A stretch of DNA of 64,000 nt from Methanobacterium sp. (lineage in GTDB: Archaea > Methanobacteriota > Methanobacteria > Methanobacteriales > Methanobacteriaceae). The stretch spans positions 186,001 through 250,000 of the forward strand of contig JACRPY010000004.1 in the NCBI GenBank assembly GCA_016222945.1. Reading direction: 5' to 3'. The first letter of the stretch is position 1; every line of letters begins with the position of its first letter. This document shows, piece by piece, positions 26,706-36,490 of this stretch. A model generated the notes under the pieces. That model saw only the letters and a program-made list of their open reading frames with translations. It was not told the origin of the DNA and did not search any database. Position numbers and translations under genes: made by a program.

Positions 26706-26885
26706 AGATATCTACCAAATCTCCAAAAATAGAAATATTTAAAATAAGAACATGTAAATATCTGTTGCTATTATTAATATATATTCTGTATTTTAAAATT
26801 AAAAAAAAGATTAAATTCTAAAGATCATGTTTTAGCTAAAATTAGGGCTAAAAATTTAGTTTTAATAAAAAAGAGTTGTTATTAA

Positions 26886-27185
26886 TTATTTGGTGCCATT
26901 GGTAACTGTTTTTTTGGCAGTTGAATTTGAAACATTATTAACAACAGGAGTGGTGTTAGTTACAGTTGTATTGTTGTAAAAATGCCTCATAACATGAACT
27001 GGATTAAAAGACGTGTCATCTATTACTTTCATTTGCTGTTCATTATCTAATGATAATGTAGTCGGTAATAATCCAAAAGTGATATCATTACCTGCATTTA
27101 TTGCATTTACACATGAACCTAAACCAAATGCAATTAATGATATAATTAAAACAATGAAAACTTTTCCACTTTTTCTAGAATCCAT
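26886..27185 (-). CDS. Small secreted or anchored protein
   Basis: A 99-residue protein with an N-terminal hydrophobic segment (KVFIVLIISLIAFGLGSCVNA) that could be a signal peptide or anchor. The short polar part is rich in Asn and Thr, with several N-x-T/S sequons (NNTTVTNTTPVVNNVSNST) likely to be glycosylated outside the cell. I do not recognise a family. It is flanked by AT-rich gaps of about 180 and 210 bp and is probably monocistronic. Confidence 0.6.
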   Translation of the reverse strand: MDSRKSGKVFIVLIISLIAFGLGSCVNAINAGNDITFGLLPTTLSLDNEQQMKVIDDTSFNPVHVMRHFYNNTTVTNTTPVVNNVSNSTAKKTVTNGTK

Positions 27186-27393
27186 ATAAAACTTCCTTCA
27201 ATATTCAATCTACACAACTATATAATCTTGTTTTGAAATTTAAAAATTATTTAATATAAATATATCGTTACACCATTTAAGATTAACTGAAAACAATTAA
27301 AAAGAAGAGCAATTTGAGAAAATAGGAGTAAATTAAAATAAATAAATTAAAAAATAAATGAAGATTTTAAAGCCAAAACATGACATTAAACAT

Positions 27394-29172
27394 TTATTCA
27401 ACAGTTACACATTTCGCCAGGTTTTTAGGCTTATCTGGATCTATATCCCTCATTACACTGATATAATATGATAAAAGCTGTAAAGGGATAACATAAGGTA
27501 TGGCTGAGAATATTTCATCAATTTCATCTTCAAACTCGATCATATCATGAGCTTCAGATTTTAAGACTTTATCTCCAAATGATCCAAGACCAATTACATG
27601 TGCTCCTCGTGCTTTTACTTCTTCAACATTACTTAATGTCTTATCATGACTTTTACCTGGTGGTGCTACTGCGACAACAGGAACTCCATCATCTATCAGT
27701 GCTAGTGGCCCGTGTTTTAATTCTCCTGCAGGATAACCCTCTCCATGAATATAGGTTATCTCTTTAAGCTTTAATGCACCTTCCATGGCTGTAGGGTATG
27801 AGAAACCCCTTCCAATGAAAAAGAAATCAGTTGCATATGTATATTTTTCTGCTATTCCTTTGATATGATCCTCTTTTTCAAGGGCACTCTTCATATAATC
27901 TGGAATTTTCTGTAATTTTTCTAAAAGCTCTTTTTTTCCACTCATATAAATTGCAAGGAGATATATGCAAGTTAATTGGCTTACATAGGTCTTTGTTGCC
28001 GCAACTCCAATTTCAGGACCAGCTCTTGTGTAAATTACGTATTCTGCTTCTCTTGTAATTGTGCTTCCAAGCACGTTTACAATAGCAAGTGTTTTGGCTT
28101 TATGATTAACCATCCTTAAAGCTTTAAGTGTATCTGCAGTCTCTCCAGACTGAGTTATTAATATTACGAGGGTATTTCCATCTAATGTCTCTGCAGAATA
28201 TTCAAATTCAGAAGCTAAAGCAACATCAGCAGGTATTCCAACCAGGTTTTCAAATAGGTATTTACCGATAAGAGACGCGTGATAGGATGTTCCGCAAGCT
28301 ACAAAACAGACTCTATTAAATTTAGGAAAATTATTCACAGTATTTTTAATTTCCGGTGCTTCAAGAAGAGTATCTCTAACTGCATCCGGCTGTTCATGAA
28401 TTTCTTTCAGCATGAAATGTTCATAGCCTCCCTTTTCAGCCATATCAGGAGTCCATTCAATTATATTTATTTCTTTTTTAAGCTCATTTCCCTCAGAATC
28501 TTTTACAGTGATTCCTTCTTTGTTTAAAATTACCATTTCGTTATCTTCAAGATATATAACTTTATTTGTATGTTTTAATATGGCAGGAGCGTCTGAAGCT
28601 ATGAAATACTCATTTTCACCTTTTCCAACAATGAGGGGACTTTCCTTTCGCAGCCCTATAACTTTATCTGGTTCATCACAAGATACAACAGCTATAGCAT
28701 ATGATCCTTTAAGATTTTCAACCGCAAGCCTTATTGAAGCTTCTAAATCATTTCCCATACTCATATGCCTTTCAATGAGGTGAGGAATAATCTCAGTATC
28801 TGTTTCAGATTTAAAAACATGACCTTCATCTATAAGATGGTCTTTCAGTTCTTTATAATTTTCAATTATTCCATTATGCACTACTGCTATCATATTTTTG
28901 CAATCTGTATGTGGATGGGCATTTTCTTTTGTTGGAATTCCATGAGTTGCCCATCTTACATGGGCTATCCCCATAATTCCTGGAAGATCAGTTAATCCTA
29001 AATTATCCTGAACATCATCAATTTTTCCTTTATCCTTTTTTATTTTTATCTCGTTTTCTACGGTTGCAATACCTACAGAATCGTATCCTCTGTATTCTAA
29101 CTTTTTTACGCATTCTAGAAGTACAGGGGCAGCGTTTTTATTGTTTAATATACAGCCTATTATCCCACACAT
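27394..29172 (-). CDS. glmS: Glutamine-fructose-6-phosphate aminotransferase (isomerizing)
   Basis: Makes glucosamine-6-phosphate from fructose-6-phosphate and glutamine, the first step toward UDP-GlcNAc for surface glycans. The start is at ATG 29172, so that the catalytic Cys follows Met directly (MCGIIGCILNNK); GGTGAAA precedes it. The open frame reaches eight codons further, which would bury the nucleophile. The N-terminal glutaminase has RGYDSVG, HVRWATHG and HNGIIENY. Two SIS domains follow, with TQSGETADTLKAL and GRGFSYPTAMEGALKLKE. The C-terminus ends NLAKCVTVE as usual. Length is 592 residues. Confidence 0.97.
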   Translation of the reverse strand: MCGIIGCILNNKNAAPVLLECVKKLEYRGYDSVGIATVENEIKIKKDKGKIDDVQDNLGLTDLPGIMGIAHVRWATHGIPTKENAHPHTDCKNMIAVVHNGIIENYKELKDHLIDEGHVFKSETDTEIIPHLIERHMSMGNDLEASIRLAVENLKGSYAIAVVSCDEPDKVIGLRKESPLIVGKGENEYFIASDAPAILKHTNKVIYLEDNEMVILNKEGITVKDSEGNELKKEINIIEWTPDMAEKGGYEHFMLKEIHEQPDAVRDTLLEAPEIKNTVNNFPKFNRVCFVACGTSYHASLIGKYLFENLVGIPADVALASEFEYSAETLDGNTLVILITQSGETADTLKALRMVNHKAKTLAIVNVLGSTITREAEYVIYTRAGPEIGVAATKTYVSQLTCIYLLAIYMSGKKELLEKLQKIPDYMKSALEKEDHIKGIAEKYTYATDFFFIGRGFSYPTAMEGALKLKEITYIHGEGYPAGELKHGPLALIDDGVPVVAVAPPGKSHDKTLSNVEEVKARGAHVIGLGSFGDKVLKSEAHDMIEFEDEIDEIFSAIPYVIPLQLLSYYISVMRDIDPDKPKNLAKCVTVE

Positions 29173-29218
29173 AGTTTTCACCGAATGGTGTTTCAATTAA
29201 TCCACTATTTTATCTTTC

Positions 29219-29233
29219 ATTTAATATATAATC
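29219..29233 (-). promoter_or_regulatory. TATA-like element of glmS
   Basis: On the minus strand the sequence reads GATTATATATTAAAT, about 50 bp upstream of the glmS start, which fits an archaeal TATA box. Pattern recognition only. Confidence 0.4.
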
Positions 29234-29266
29234 ATAAAATTACAATATCACTAATTGTAGTTCATA

Positions 29267-29278
29267 TCTATATAAGTA
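29267..29278 (+). promoter_or_regulatory. TATA-like element of the pur operon
   Basis: The stretch TCTATATAAGTA lies about 40 bp upstream of the purC start. This is the right spacing for a TATA box followed by a short leader with GGAG at about 29301. Pattern recognition only. Confidence 0.5.
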
Positions 29279-29310
29279 TTTGACACTAAATATATGGAAC
29301 GGAGTTAAAT

Positions 29311-30057
29311 ATGAATATCAAAATTGGAAATTTAATATACCAAGGAAAAGCAAAGGGCATATATGAAACAGATGACCCTAAAAAAGTTGTAGTCGAATTT
29401 AGAGATGATATTACTGCAGGTGACGGAGCTAAAAAAGATAAAATCAGTACAAAAGGTTTTTGGAATTCGATAATCTCCGCAAAATTCTTTGAAGTCCTTG
29501 AAAATGCAGGAATAAAAACCCAATACATTGATCTCATTAAACCGGGCTGTATGCTTTCATGGAAACTTGAAATGATTCCTCTTGAAGTAATAACCCGAAA
29601 TATAGCTGCTGGAAGTTTGCTTCGAAGATATCCCTTCCAACCAAAACAGACATTTGATCCTCCAATTATACAAATAGATTATAAAAGCGATGAATATGGA
29701 GATCCTATGTTAAATACGGATATAGCTATCGCTCTTGACCTTATTGATGAAGAAAAACTTAAAATAATAAAAGGAACATCCTTAAAAATTAATAAAACAC
29801 TGAAAGATTTCCTGGAATCCAAAGGATTGCTATTTCCTGATTTTAAAATTGAATATGGATATGATATGGATGGAAATATAATTTTAGGCGACGAAATAAG
29901 TCCAGATACATGTAGATTCTGGGACAGTGAAACCTGTGACGTTCTTGACAAAGATCTATTCAGACAGGGAGAATCAGGTGTAATCGAAGCCTACAAAAGA
30001 GTTGCTTCAATAATACTTGATGATGAAGACAAAAAAAGATGGAATATTGAATTATAA
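29311..30057 (+). CDS. purC: Phosphoribosylaminoimidazole-succinocarboxamide synthase
   Basis: SAICAR synthetase of purine synthesis joins CAIR and aspartate with ATP. Signatures: LIYQGKAKGIYETDDPKKVV at the N-terminus, FRDDITAGDGAKKD, EVITRNIAAGSLLRRY and LGDEISPDTCRFWD. The length of 248 residues is normal. A GGAG ribosome binding site and a TATA-like element precede it. It is followed by purS and purQ in the same direction, forming a probable purine operon. Confidence 0.97.
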   Translation: MNIKIGNLIYQGKAKGIYETDDPKKVVVEFRDDITAGDGAKKDKISTKGFWNSIISAKFFEVLENAGIKTQYIDLIKPGCMLSWKLEMIPLEVITRNIAAGSLLRRYPFQPKQTFDPPIIQIDYKSDEYGDPMLNTDIAIALDLIDEEKLKIIKGTSLKINKTLKDFLESKGLLFPDFKIEYGYDMDGNIILGDEISPDTCRFWDSETCDVLDKDLFRQGESGVIEAYKRVASIILDDEDKKRWNIEL

Positions 30058-30133
30058 AAATTAATAAGTACAAAAAACTATCTATAAATAATAACTGTTT
30101 TCATTCTTTAAATTGTTATTTTAGGGTGATTAA

Positions 30134-30385
30134 ATGAAATACGATGCAGAAGTAAAAATAAGCCTAAAAAAAGGCATGTTAAATCCAGAAGCTTCCACAA
30201 TTCAAAGAGCACTTGCTCTTTTAGGATATGAAGTTGAAGATACAGATACAATTGAGATTATCAAATTTACAATTAATGAAAAAGATGAAAAACTTGCAAG
30301 GGAAGAAGTAGATGATATGTGTCAAAGACTTCTTTGTAACCCTGTAATACATGATTATGAGATTAAAATAACTCAAAAATCATAA
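30134..30385 (+). CDS. purS: Phosphoribosylformylglycinamidine synthase subunit PurS
   Basis: The small structural subunit of the three-part FGAM synthase (PurL-PurQ-PurS), 83 residues. The pattern YDAEVKISLKKGMLNPEAST followed by IQRALALLGY is diagnostic, as is the C-terminal CQRLLCNPVIHDYEI. GGTGATTAA precedes the ATG. It lies between purC and purQ; purL is not in the window. Confidence 0.95.
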   Translation: MKYDAEVKISLKKGMLNPEASTIQRALALLGYEVEDTDTIEIIKFTINEKDEKLAREEVDDMCQRLLCNPVIHDYEIKITQKS

Positions 30386-30415
30386 TTCATCAATAATATT
30401 CAAAGAGGAAAAATA

Positions 30416-31075
30416 ATGAAAGTCGGAATCATACGATTTCCAGGTTCAAACTGTGACCGGGATGTATTTCATGCTTTAACAATTGCTGGTGGCGAACCAG
30501 AGTATATATGGTGGAATAAACGGGATTTATCTGATTTTGATGCTATTGTTATTCCTGGGGGCTTTTCTTACGGTGACTATTTACGGGCTGGAGCAATAGC
30601 CAGTATAACTCCTGTTATAGATGGGATAAAAGAAATAGTTAAAGAAGAAAAACCAGTTCTTGGAATCTGTAACGGTGCTCAAATACTTGGAGAAATAGGA
30701 TTAGTGCCGGGAGTGTTTACAAATAACAAAGATGCCAAATTCATTTGTAAAGATGTGGAATTAAAGGTTAAATCAACACGAACACCTTTTACAAGTATGT
30801 ATAAAAAGAATGAAATCATTAAAATGCCCATAGCTCATGCTGAAGGCAGATACTACACTGAAGAAATTGAAAAACTTCATGATAATGACCAGATTGTGCT
30901 TCAATTTGAAGGAGAAAATCCCAATGGATCTATGGAAGCTGTAACTGGAATTTGTAATGAAAATGGGCTTGTATGTGCTGTAATGCCTCACCCTGAAAGG
31001 GCATCGGAGGCAGTATTAGGTTCAGATGATGGTCTAAACTTCTTTAAAGGAATTGTAAACTACATACTTCATTAA
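30416..31075 (+). CDS. purQ: Phosphoribosylformylglycinamidine synthase subunit PurQ (glutaminase)
   Basis: The class I glutamine amidotransferase subunit of FGAM synthase (219 residues), which supplies ammonia to PurL. It has the start GIIRFPGSNCDRDVFHAL, the nucleophile elbow GICNGAQILGEIG with the catalytic Cys, and the His-Glu pair in MPHPERASE. GAGGAAAAA precedes the ATG. It ends the purC-purS-purQ cluster. Confidence 0.97.
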   Translation: MKVGIIRFPGSNCDRDVFHALTIAGGEPEYIWWNKRDLSDFDAIVIPGGFSYGDYLRAGAIASITPVIDGIKEIVKEEKPVLGICNGAQILGEIGLVPGVFTNNKDAKFICKDVELKVKSTRTPFTSMYKKNEIIKMPIAHAEGRYYTEEIEKLHDNDQIVLQFEGENPNGSMEAVTGICNENGLVCAVMPHPERASEAVLGSDDGLNFFKGIVNYILH

Positions 31076-31159
31076 TTTGCAAAATAATGAGTTTTATCAT
31101 TTATTTTAAATAAAAACAGTAAAATAATTTTTTTAAATTAAAAATTAAGCGGTGAATAC

Positions 31160-31873
31160 ATGGTAGTCTATTTAGTTGGTGCAGGACCGGGAGATCCTGA
31201 ATTAATAACACTTAAAGCCATAAATGCATTAAAAAAAGCAGAAGTTGTGCTCTACGACAAACTTGCAAATGAAGAAATTTTAGAATATGCAGAAAATGCA
31301 AAACTTGTATATGTAGGTAAACAGGCAGGTCAACACTACAAAACTCAAGATGAAATTAATAAATTACTTGTTAAGGAAGCAAAGGATAATAATATAGTTG
31401 TAAGGCTTAAAGGTGGAGATCCATTTGTATTTGGACGGGGTGGTGAAGAAATGCTCGCCCTTAAAAAAGAAGGGATTAAATTTGAGTTAATTCCAGGGGT
31501 CACATCAGCAATCGGTGCTCCAACAACAATAGGCCTTCCAGTAACACATAGAGGTATTGCAACATCACTTACACTTGTTACAGGACATGAAGACCCTACA
31601 AAAAAAGAAAAACAGGTAAAATGGGATTTTAAAGCCGATACTATTGTAATATTAATGGGAATAAGTAATTTAGCTGAAAACATTGCCGAAATAATGAAAT
31701 ATAAAGATCCTTCTACTCCAGTTTGTGTTATTGAAAATGGCACTATGGAAAATCAGAGAATAATTACAGGCACACTGGAAAATATAACTGAAAAAAACAT
31801 TAAACCACCAGCATTAGTAGTAATTGGACATGTTGTAGATGTGTTTAAAGAAATAAATCAAATTGATGAATAA
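31160..31873 (+). CDS. cobA: Uroporphyrinogen-III C-methyltransferase
   Basis: A SAM-dependent methyltransferase of 237 residues that makes precorrin-2, the branch point to cobamides, sirohaem and coenzyme F430. Signatures: VYLVGAGPGDPELITLKA, VRLKGGDPFVFGRGGEE, and the PGVTSAIGAPTTIGLPVTHR region. It is a stand-alone domain without the CysG-type dehydrogenase part. hemD, whose product makes its substrate, follows after 20 bp, so the two are surely cotranscribed. GGTGAATAC precedes the ATG. Confidence 0.96.
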   Translation: MVVYLVGAGPGDPELITLKAINALKKAEVVLYDKLANEEILEYAENAKLVYVGKQAGQHYKTQDEINKLLVKEAKDNNIVVRLKGGDPFVFGRGGEEMLALKKEGIKFELIPGVTSAIGAPTTIGLPVTHRGIATSLTLVTGHEDPTKKEKQVKWDFKADTIVILMGISNLAENIAEIMKYKDPSTPVCVIENGTMENQRIITGTLENITEKNIKPPALVVIGHVVDVFKEINQIDE

Positions 31874-31893
31874 TTTTTAAATGAGGCTTAATT

Positions 31894-32673
31894 ATGAGTG
31901 GTCTTGAAGGTAAAAGAATTGTAATAACTCGGCCTGCTGAGAGAACCAGAGATTCAGTGGAAATAATTAAAGCATATGGTGCAATCCCTATTGTAACTCC
32001 TACAATTGAACTTAAAGATTCTAAGCCTGAAGAAATGATAAATTTATGTAAAATGAAAAATGAATTGAATTGGCTTGTATTTACATCTCCTCGAGCAATT
32101 GAAGCATTCTTTAAATATTGTAAAGATATTAAAAGCGCTCAAAATCTTAAAATTGCAGTTATTGGCCCTAAAACCAGAGAAACACTGGATAAATTTGATA
32201 TTGAAGCTGACCTTATGCCTACAGATTATACAGCAGAAGGACTTTTAGAATCATTTGAAGGATTTGATATTAAAGGAATGAAAATGGGACTTCCAAGAAC
32301 AATGGTTGCTAGATATACACTTCCTAAAGGGCTTGAAGATCAAGGGGCAACTGTTATTCTTGCAGATGCATATAAATCAGAAATGCCTGACGATAAATCA
32401 AAAATTTATGATCTTATAGATGACATATTAAATAAAAAAATTGATATTATCATGTTTACAAGCCCTTTAACTGTTAAAAACTTAATTAAAGTAGCAAAAG
32501 AAGAAAATAAGGAAGAAATTATAGATATATTTAAAAATAAAGAAGTTTTAGTTGGTGCAATAGGACCTATAACCAAAAAAGTGCTTGATGCATATGGAAT
32601 TAATCCTATAATGCCTGAAGTTTACACTTTTAAAAATATGCTGGATAAATTAGTTGAAGTAATTAATAAATAA
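31894..32673 (+). CDS. hemD: Uroporphyrinogen-III synthase
   Basis: Cyclises hydroxymethylbilane with inversion of ring D to uroporphyrinogen III. The family is poorly conserved, but the N-terminal GKRIVITRPAERTRDSVEII, FTSPRAIEAFF, the hinge AVIGPKTRETLDKF and the second-domain FTSPLTVKNLI are recognisable, and 259 residues is a normal length. It lies directly after cobA, which uses its product, and 18 bp before SRP19. Confidence 0.9.
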   Translation: MSGLEGKRIVITRPAERTRDSVEIIKAYGAIPIVTPTIELKDSKPEEMINLCKMKNELNWLVFTSPRAIEAFFKYCKDIKSAQNLKIAVIGPKTRETLDKFDIEADLMPTDYTAEGLLESFEGFDIKGMKMGLPRTMVARYTLPKGLEDQGATVILADAYKSEMPDDKSKIYDLIDDILNKKIDIIMFTSPLTVKNLIKVAKEENKEEIIDIFKNKEVLVGAIGPITKKVLDAYGINPIMPEVYTFKNMLDKLVEVINK

Positions 32674-32691
32674 AGTATTAGAGGCGAATTT

Positions 32692-32961
32692 ATGAGAACA
32701 ATAATATGGCCAGTTTATATTGATTCAGAAAAGACAAAAAAAGAGGGCAGACGTGTTTCAAAGGAAAATGGAGTCCCTTCTCCAAAATTAAGAGAAATTT
32801 CAAATGCTGCAAAAAAGCTTCAGCTTAATCCTGAAACAGAAAACAGCAAATCCTATTCTCGCTCTTGGTGGGAATCCTCAGGAAGAGTCACTGTAGATAA
32901 AAACATGCCTAAAAGAGAAGTTCTCATAAAAATAAGTAATATGATAAAAGGAATGAGATAA
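32692..32961 (+). CDS. srp19: Signal recognition particle subunit SRP19
   Basis: An archaeal SRP19 protein of 89 residues that binds the 7S RNA tips and prepares the site for SRP54. Characteristic parts: IIWPVYIDSEKTKKEGRRVS at the start, GVPSPKLREI in the middle and the basic C-terminal end KREVLIKISNMIKGMR. GAGGCGAA precedes the ATG. It sits downstream of hemD with a gap of 18 bp and may be cotranscribed although functionally unrelated. Confidence 0.94.
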   Translation: MRTIIWPVYIDSEKTKKEGRRVSKENGVPSPKLREISNAAKKLQLNPETENSKSYSRSWWESSGRVTVDKNMPKREVLIKISNMIKGMR

Positions 32962-33050
32962 AAACTCTTTAAATGATATATAAATTAAATTTATTTACAT
33001 TTAACTGCATAAAATAAAGATAATGGCTACTTATGTTTTAGGAGTTTCAA

Positions 33051-34460
33051 ATGGACGTTTCTAAATATAATCTAATGGAAAAAGCATTTTTAAAGGCACA
33101 TGAACTGGTCAGGGAATCTGAAGATATCCAGATATACAGCCATATTGACTGTGACGGCATAACTGCTGGTGCAATACTTTCATCAATGCTTGATAGGTTA
33201 GATAAGGATCATAAAGTAGATTTTATAACATTAGATAAAATAGATAATCTTGAAATTGAAAGTGAACTTACAATATTCTCTGATCTTGGTTCTGGACAAA
33301 AAGTGGACCAATTAGGAAATAAATCCTCAAAAATACTTATTTTAGATCATCACCCTCCATTAAGGCCAATGAATTATGCTGATCATACGTCAGGCAAATT
33401 TCTAGAGATAAATCCTCATTATTACGGTATAGATGGTTCTCATGAGGTTTCAGGAGGAGGAATGTGCTATCTTCTGGCCCGTACATTTGAATTTTATGAT
33501 TTAAGCTGGTTAGGAGTTTTAAGTGCTGTTGGAGATATGCAAAATGGCTTGAATGGAAAATTAATTGGTTTAAATAAGGAAATTCTCTCAGATAGTATTC
33601 AAAACGAACTTGTAAGTTCAACAAATGATCTTTCAATTTATGGGCGGCAAACAAGACCTATATTTGTTGCATTATCTTATTTTGGAGATGTAAAACTCCC
33701 TATAACTAATAATAGAACTGAATGTATTCATATGCTTAAAGATTTAGGGATTCCAACTAAAAATGGAAGAAATCCTCGAGTTTTGTATGATTTAACTCAA
33801 GAAGAAAAGGGTAAAATCTTCTCAGAGCTTGTGAAAATGTTAAGCAGAGAAGTACCTCAAAAATATATTAAACACGTCCCTAAACTTGTCTCAGGAGAAT
33901 CATACGACTTTTTAAGGGAAAAGAAATACTCTCCACTTAGGGATGCCAGTGAATTTTCAACTGCAGTAAATGCATGCAGCCGCCATAAACACCCAGATAT
34001 TGCTCTTAATGTTTTAAAAGGAGATAGGGGATTTGCATTAGATGAAATGGATCATCTTGCACTTGAACATAGGAGATATCTTGCTCAAAAGATGGATTGG
34101 GTTCGAGAAGAGGATAGAATTATTCATCTAAATAATTTACAGTATTTTGATGGCAGTGAAATAAAAAGTGAAGTAATAGGAACAGTTGCAGGGATGATTT
34201 TAAGTTATGGAGATTGGAGAAAACCAATAATTGGATTTACACCTGTGGGGGAAGATGGAGAAGGAATTAAAATATCATTAAGGTGTTCCAGGCTTTTAGC
34301 CTATGATGGCATACATTTTGGAGACATAATACGAAAAATTGCCGCTAAAACAGGAGGAAACGGTGGAGGACACTCTGTTGCCTGCGGAGCGTATATTCCA
34401 GAGGAAAATATGGATAAATTCCTTAAAATATTTGATGAATATTTAACAGGTAAAATTTAA
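33051..34460 (+). CDS. Archaeal RecJ-like DHH-family phosphoesterase/nuclease
   Basis: A 469-residue DHH/DHHA1 protein. The N-terminal DHH domain has SHIDCDGITAGAIL, TIFSDLGSGQ and the signature LDHHPPLRP. The C-terminal DHHA1-like part ends in TGGNGGGHSVACGAYIP. Archaeal relatives are single-strand-specific exonucleases, some associated with the replication GINS complex (GAN) and others with RNA decay. Which subgroup this one belongs to cannot be decided by eye. The next gene begins 26 bp downstream. Confidence 0.87.
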   Translation: MDVSKYNLMEKAFLKAHELVRESEDIQIYSHIDCDGITAGAILSSMLDRLDKDHKVDFITLDKIDNLEIESELTIFSDLGSGQKVDQLGNKSSKILILDHHPPLRPMNYADHTSGKFLEINPHYYGIDGSHEVSGGGMCYLLARTFEFYDLSWLGVLSAVGDMQNGLNGKLIGLNKEILSDSIQNELVSSTNDLSIYGRQTRPIFVALSYFGDVKLPITNNRTECIHMLKDLGIPTKNGRNPRVLYDLTQEEKGKIFSELVKMLSREVPQKYIKHVPKLVSGESYDFLREKKYSPLRDASEFSTAVNACSRHKHPDIALNVLKGDRGFALDEMDHLALEHRRYLAQKMDWVREEDRIIHLNNLQYFDGSEIKSEVIGTVAGMILSYGDWRKPIIGFTPVGEDGEGIKISLRCSRLLAYDGIHFGDIIRKIAAKTGGNGGGHSVACGAYIPEENMDKFLKIFDEYLTGKI

Positions 34461-34485
34461 CTGATAACGAATAACTGGTGAATAA

Positions 34486-35289
34486 ATGAAGGTTTTTAAA
34501 AAAAAAGGAGAGCTTACAAGGTTTCAGATTCTTGCAGAAATTGCTAAACAGCAACCTCATTTAAGACAGAAGGATATCGCTGAAAAGTTAGGAATAACCA
34601 TTCAGGCTGTTTCTGAAAACATTAAAAGCTTAACTGATGATGGATTTGTGGAAATCAGGGAAGATAGCGCCAGATATCACATTACTAAAAGAGGGATTGA
34701 AAAAATTAAAAAAGAAGCTTTTGACCTTAGAAAATACGCTGATGAAGTTGTAGAAACAATGAACACGTATAAATCTATCTGGCCTGCAATTGCAAAGGAA
34801 GAATTAAAATCTGGTGAAAGAATCTGTCTTAAAATGGAAAAAGGAACTCTTTATGCTGGAAGGGAAGAAACATCTGCCTATGCACAAGTAATGAATAATG
34901 CCCAAAAAGGCGAAGATGTTGCTTTAACTAATTTAAGTGGGACTATTGAGTTAAAAACTGGTTCTATAACTATAATTAAACTTCCAACTATAAATAAGGG
35001 TGGATCAAGGGCCTGTGACATTGATAAAATCTTGAAAATTTATAAAAAAGGTTTTGATAAAGTGGGAATAATGGGAACAGTTTCCAAAGCCGTGACTACT
35101 AAAGCAGGGATTCCTTACGATTTTGATTATGCAACACCTTATGCAACTGTTGCTGCAGGAAAAAGAGGTTTAAATGTACTTGTTTTTGCAGTTGGTAAAA
35201 TGGTTAAAAGTATAACAAAAAAACTTGATGATGAAGGAATATCTTATACAATTAAAGATGTAGAACTACCTGATACAAAAAATGATTGA
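34486..35289 (+). CDS. Winged-helix transcriptional regulator with ligand-binding-like domain
   Basis: A 267-residue protein. The N-terminal MarR-like winged helix spans about residues 10-75 (LRQKDIAEKLGITIQAVSEN followed by IKSLTDDGF). The remainder is a conserved archaeal domain of DUF7839 type with GTVSKAVTTKAGIPYDFDY and VLVFAVGKMVKS. The target genes and ligand are unknown. GGTGAATAA precedes the ATG. It lies 26 bp after the RecJ-like gene and is probably cotranscribed with it. Confidence 0.8.
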   Translation: MKVFKKKGELTRFQILAEIAKQQPHLRQKDIAEKLGITIQAVSENIKSLTDDGFVEIREDSARYHITKRGIEKIKKEAFDLRKYADEVVETMNTYKSIWPAIAKEELKSGERICLKMEKGTLYAGREETSAYAQVMNNAQKGEDVALTNLSGTIELKTGSITIIKLPTINKGGSRACDIDKILKIYKKGFDKVGIMGTVSKAVTTKAGIPYDFDYATPYATVAAGKRGLNVLVFAVGKMVKSITKKLDDEGISYTIKDVELPDTKND

Positions 35290-35358
35290 TATCTCATGGA
35301 AATTAAAGTAAATAACTGTTCCTAATTTTAAAATATTAAAAAAATTAAATAAATAATT

Positions 35359-36231
35359 TTACAAGAATTTACAACCATCGTGATATATTTTAGATATAAT
35401 TACATTTTCTACACTGGTATCTGGAGTGTTAGAAATTGAAAATGCTGTATTTCCAAGCATGGCCATAGAAGCTCCTAATGTTTCTTCTTCAAATATTTTA
35501 ACAGTCTCTAAAACTTCTTTACTCATTAAACCTGTGTTTTCAGCAAATTTTCTGGATAAATTCATAAAATTTTGAGGTGTAGGATTATTAATTAATTTTA
35601 AAAGCAAATTTTTACCCATAAAATTAATTTTATCTTTATAGAAAGGATCTCCAATTATATCCGATGTTTTAATCTCTCCAAATATTTTTGAAATAACAAA
35701 AAGGTCCTCTGATTCATCTAAAACCAATTTATCTGTAATTCCAATCCCTGGAGCTCCTTCTTTAAGCCTTAAAGTTATTCCGCCATTAATTTCTGCTATA
35801 ACATCTCCTAACCCGCTTTTCATTTTAACTTCGCCAATATGGGCAATTTGAACTGCTTTATTAAATGTTAAAGGTAATTTAAGAGTTTTAGAAATACATA
35901 AGGCTGTTCCAATTGCAAAAGCGGCGGAAGTCCCAAATCCGGCACCAATAGGTAACTGTACATCATGTTCAATCTCAATTTTTTTATTATCCAGATTGAA
36001 ATCTTTTTTCATGATTTCAATGACTTTTTTGGTTATAGTAACATTATAAGGGTCATTTTTTCCATTTATTTTGATATTTAAACCATTTCCATCTTTTATT
36101 TTGATTTTTGTTATAACACCTTTGTCCATAACAACTCCCGCACCGCGAGATCCCTTTTTAAGAGGGTTTTCATGGTCAATTATTTCAAAAAAACCAGTTA
36201 TATGTGATGGGACAAATACTGAGCATTTCAT
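35359..36231 (-). CDS. Pantoate kinase (archaeal CoA biosynthesis, GHMP family)
   Basis: A 290-residue GHMP-type kinase. In archaea pantoate kinase phosphorylates pantoate before condensation with beta-alanine, replacing the bacterial PanC/PanK route. The start VFVPSHITGFFEIIDHENPL with KGSRGAGVVMDKG and the ATP loop LPIGAGFGTSAAFAIGTALC mark the pantoate kinase branch. GMSMAMLG-like GASMAMLGNTAFS is the third GHMP motif. AGGTG precedes the ATG. The gene stands alone, convergent with the regulator gene. Confidence 0.9.
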   Translation of the reverse strand: MKCSVFVPSHITGFFEIIDHENPLKKGSRGAGVVMDKGVITKIKIKDGNGLNIKINGKNDPYNVTITKKVIEIMKKDFNLDNKKIEIEHDVQLPIGAGFGTSAAFAIGTALCISKTLKLPLTFNKAVQIAHIGEVKMKSGLGDVIAEINGGITLRLKEGAPGIGITDKLVLDESEDLFVISKIFGEIKTSDIIGDPFYKDKINFMGKNLLLKLINNPTPQNFMNLSRKFAENTGLMSKEVLETVKIFEEETLGASMAMLGNTAFSISNTPDTSVENVIISKIYHDGCKFL

Positions 36232-36387
36232 TTTAACACCTGAAAATGATTATTAAATAAAGAAATTATAGCGATATTCAAGCAATCATTATATTTTTTA
36301 TTGTTTTTAGTTATTATTATTTATATGAGGAATATTTAAATTAGAATTATTATATTAAATTGAATTTTTTTTAATTGAGGAGAAAAA

Positions 36388-36444
36388 ATGTTTGACTTTA
36401 AAGGAAAGATTATTAAATCTTTACATCCTATATTTAAATGTTAA
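36388..36444 (+). other. Eighteen-codon open frame with a strong ribosome binding site
   Basis: ATG 36388 is preceded by GAGGAGAAAAA and encodes MFDFKGKIIKSLHPIFKC before a stop. It may be the decayed start of a lost gene or a short leader peptide upstream of the broken PHP gene. Nothing else supports it as a gene. Confidence 0.25.
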
Positions 36445-36490
36445 AAATAATATTAGTCATAATTTAAAGGGGTTTAGGGAGGGGAATTAG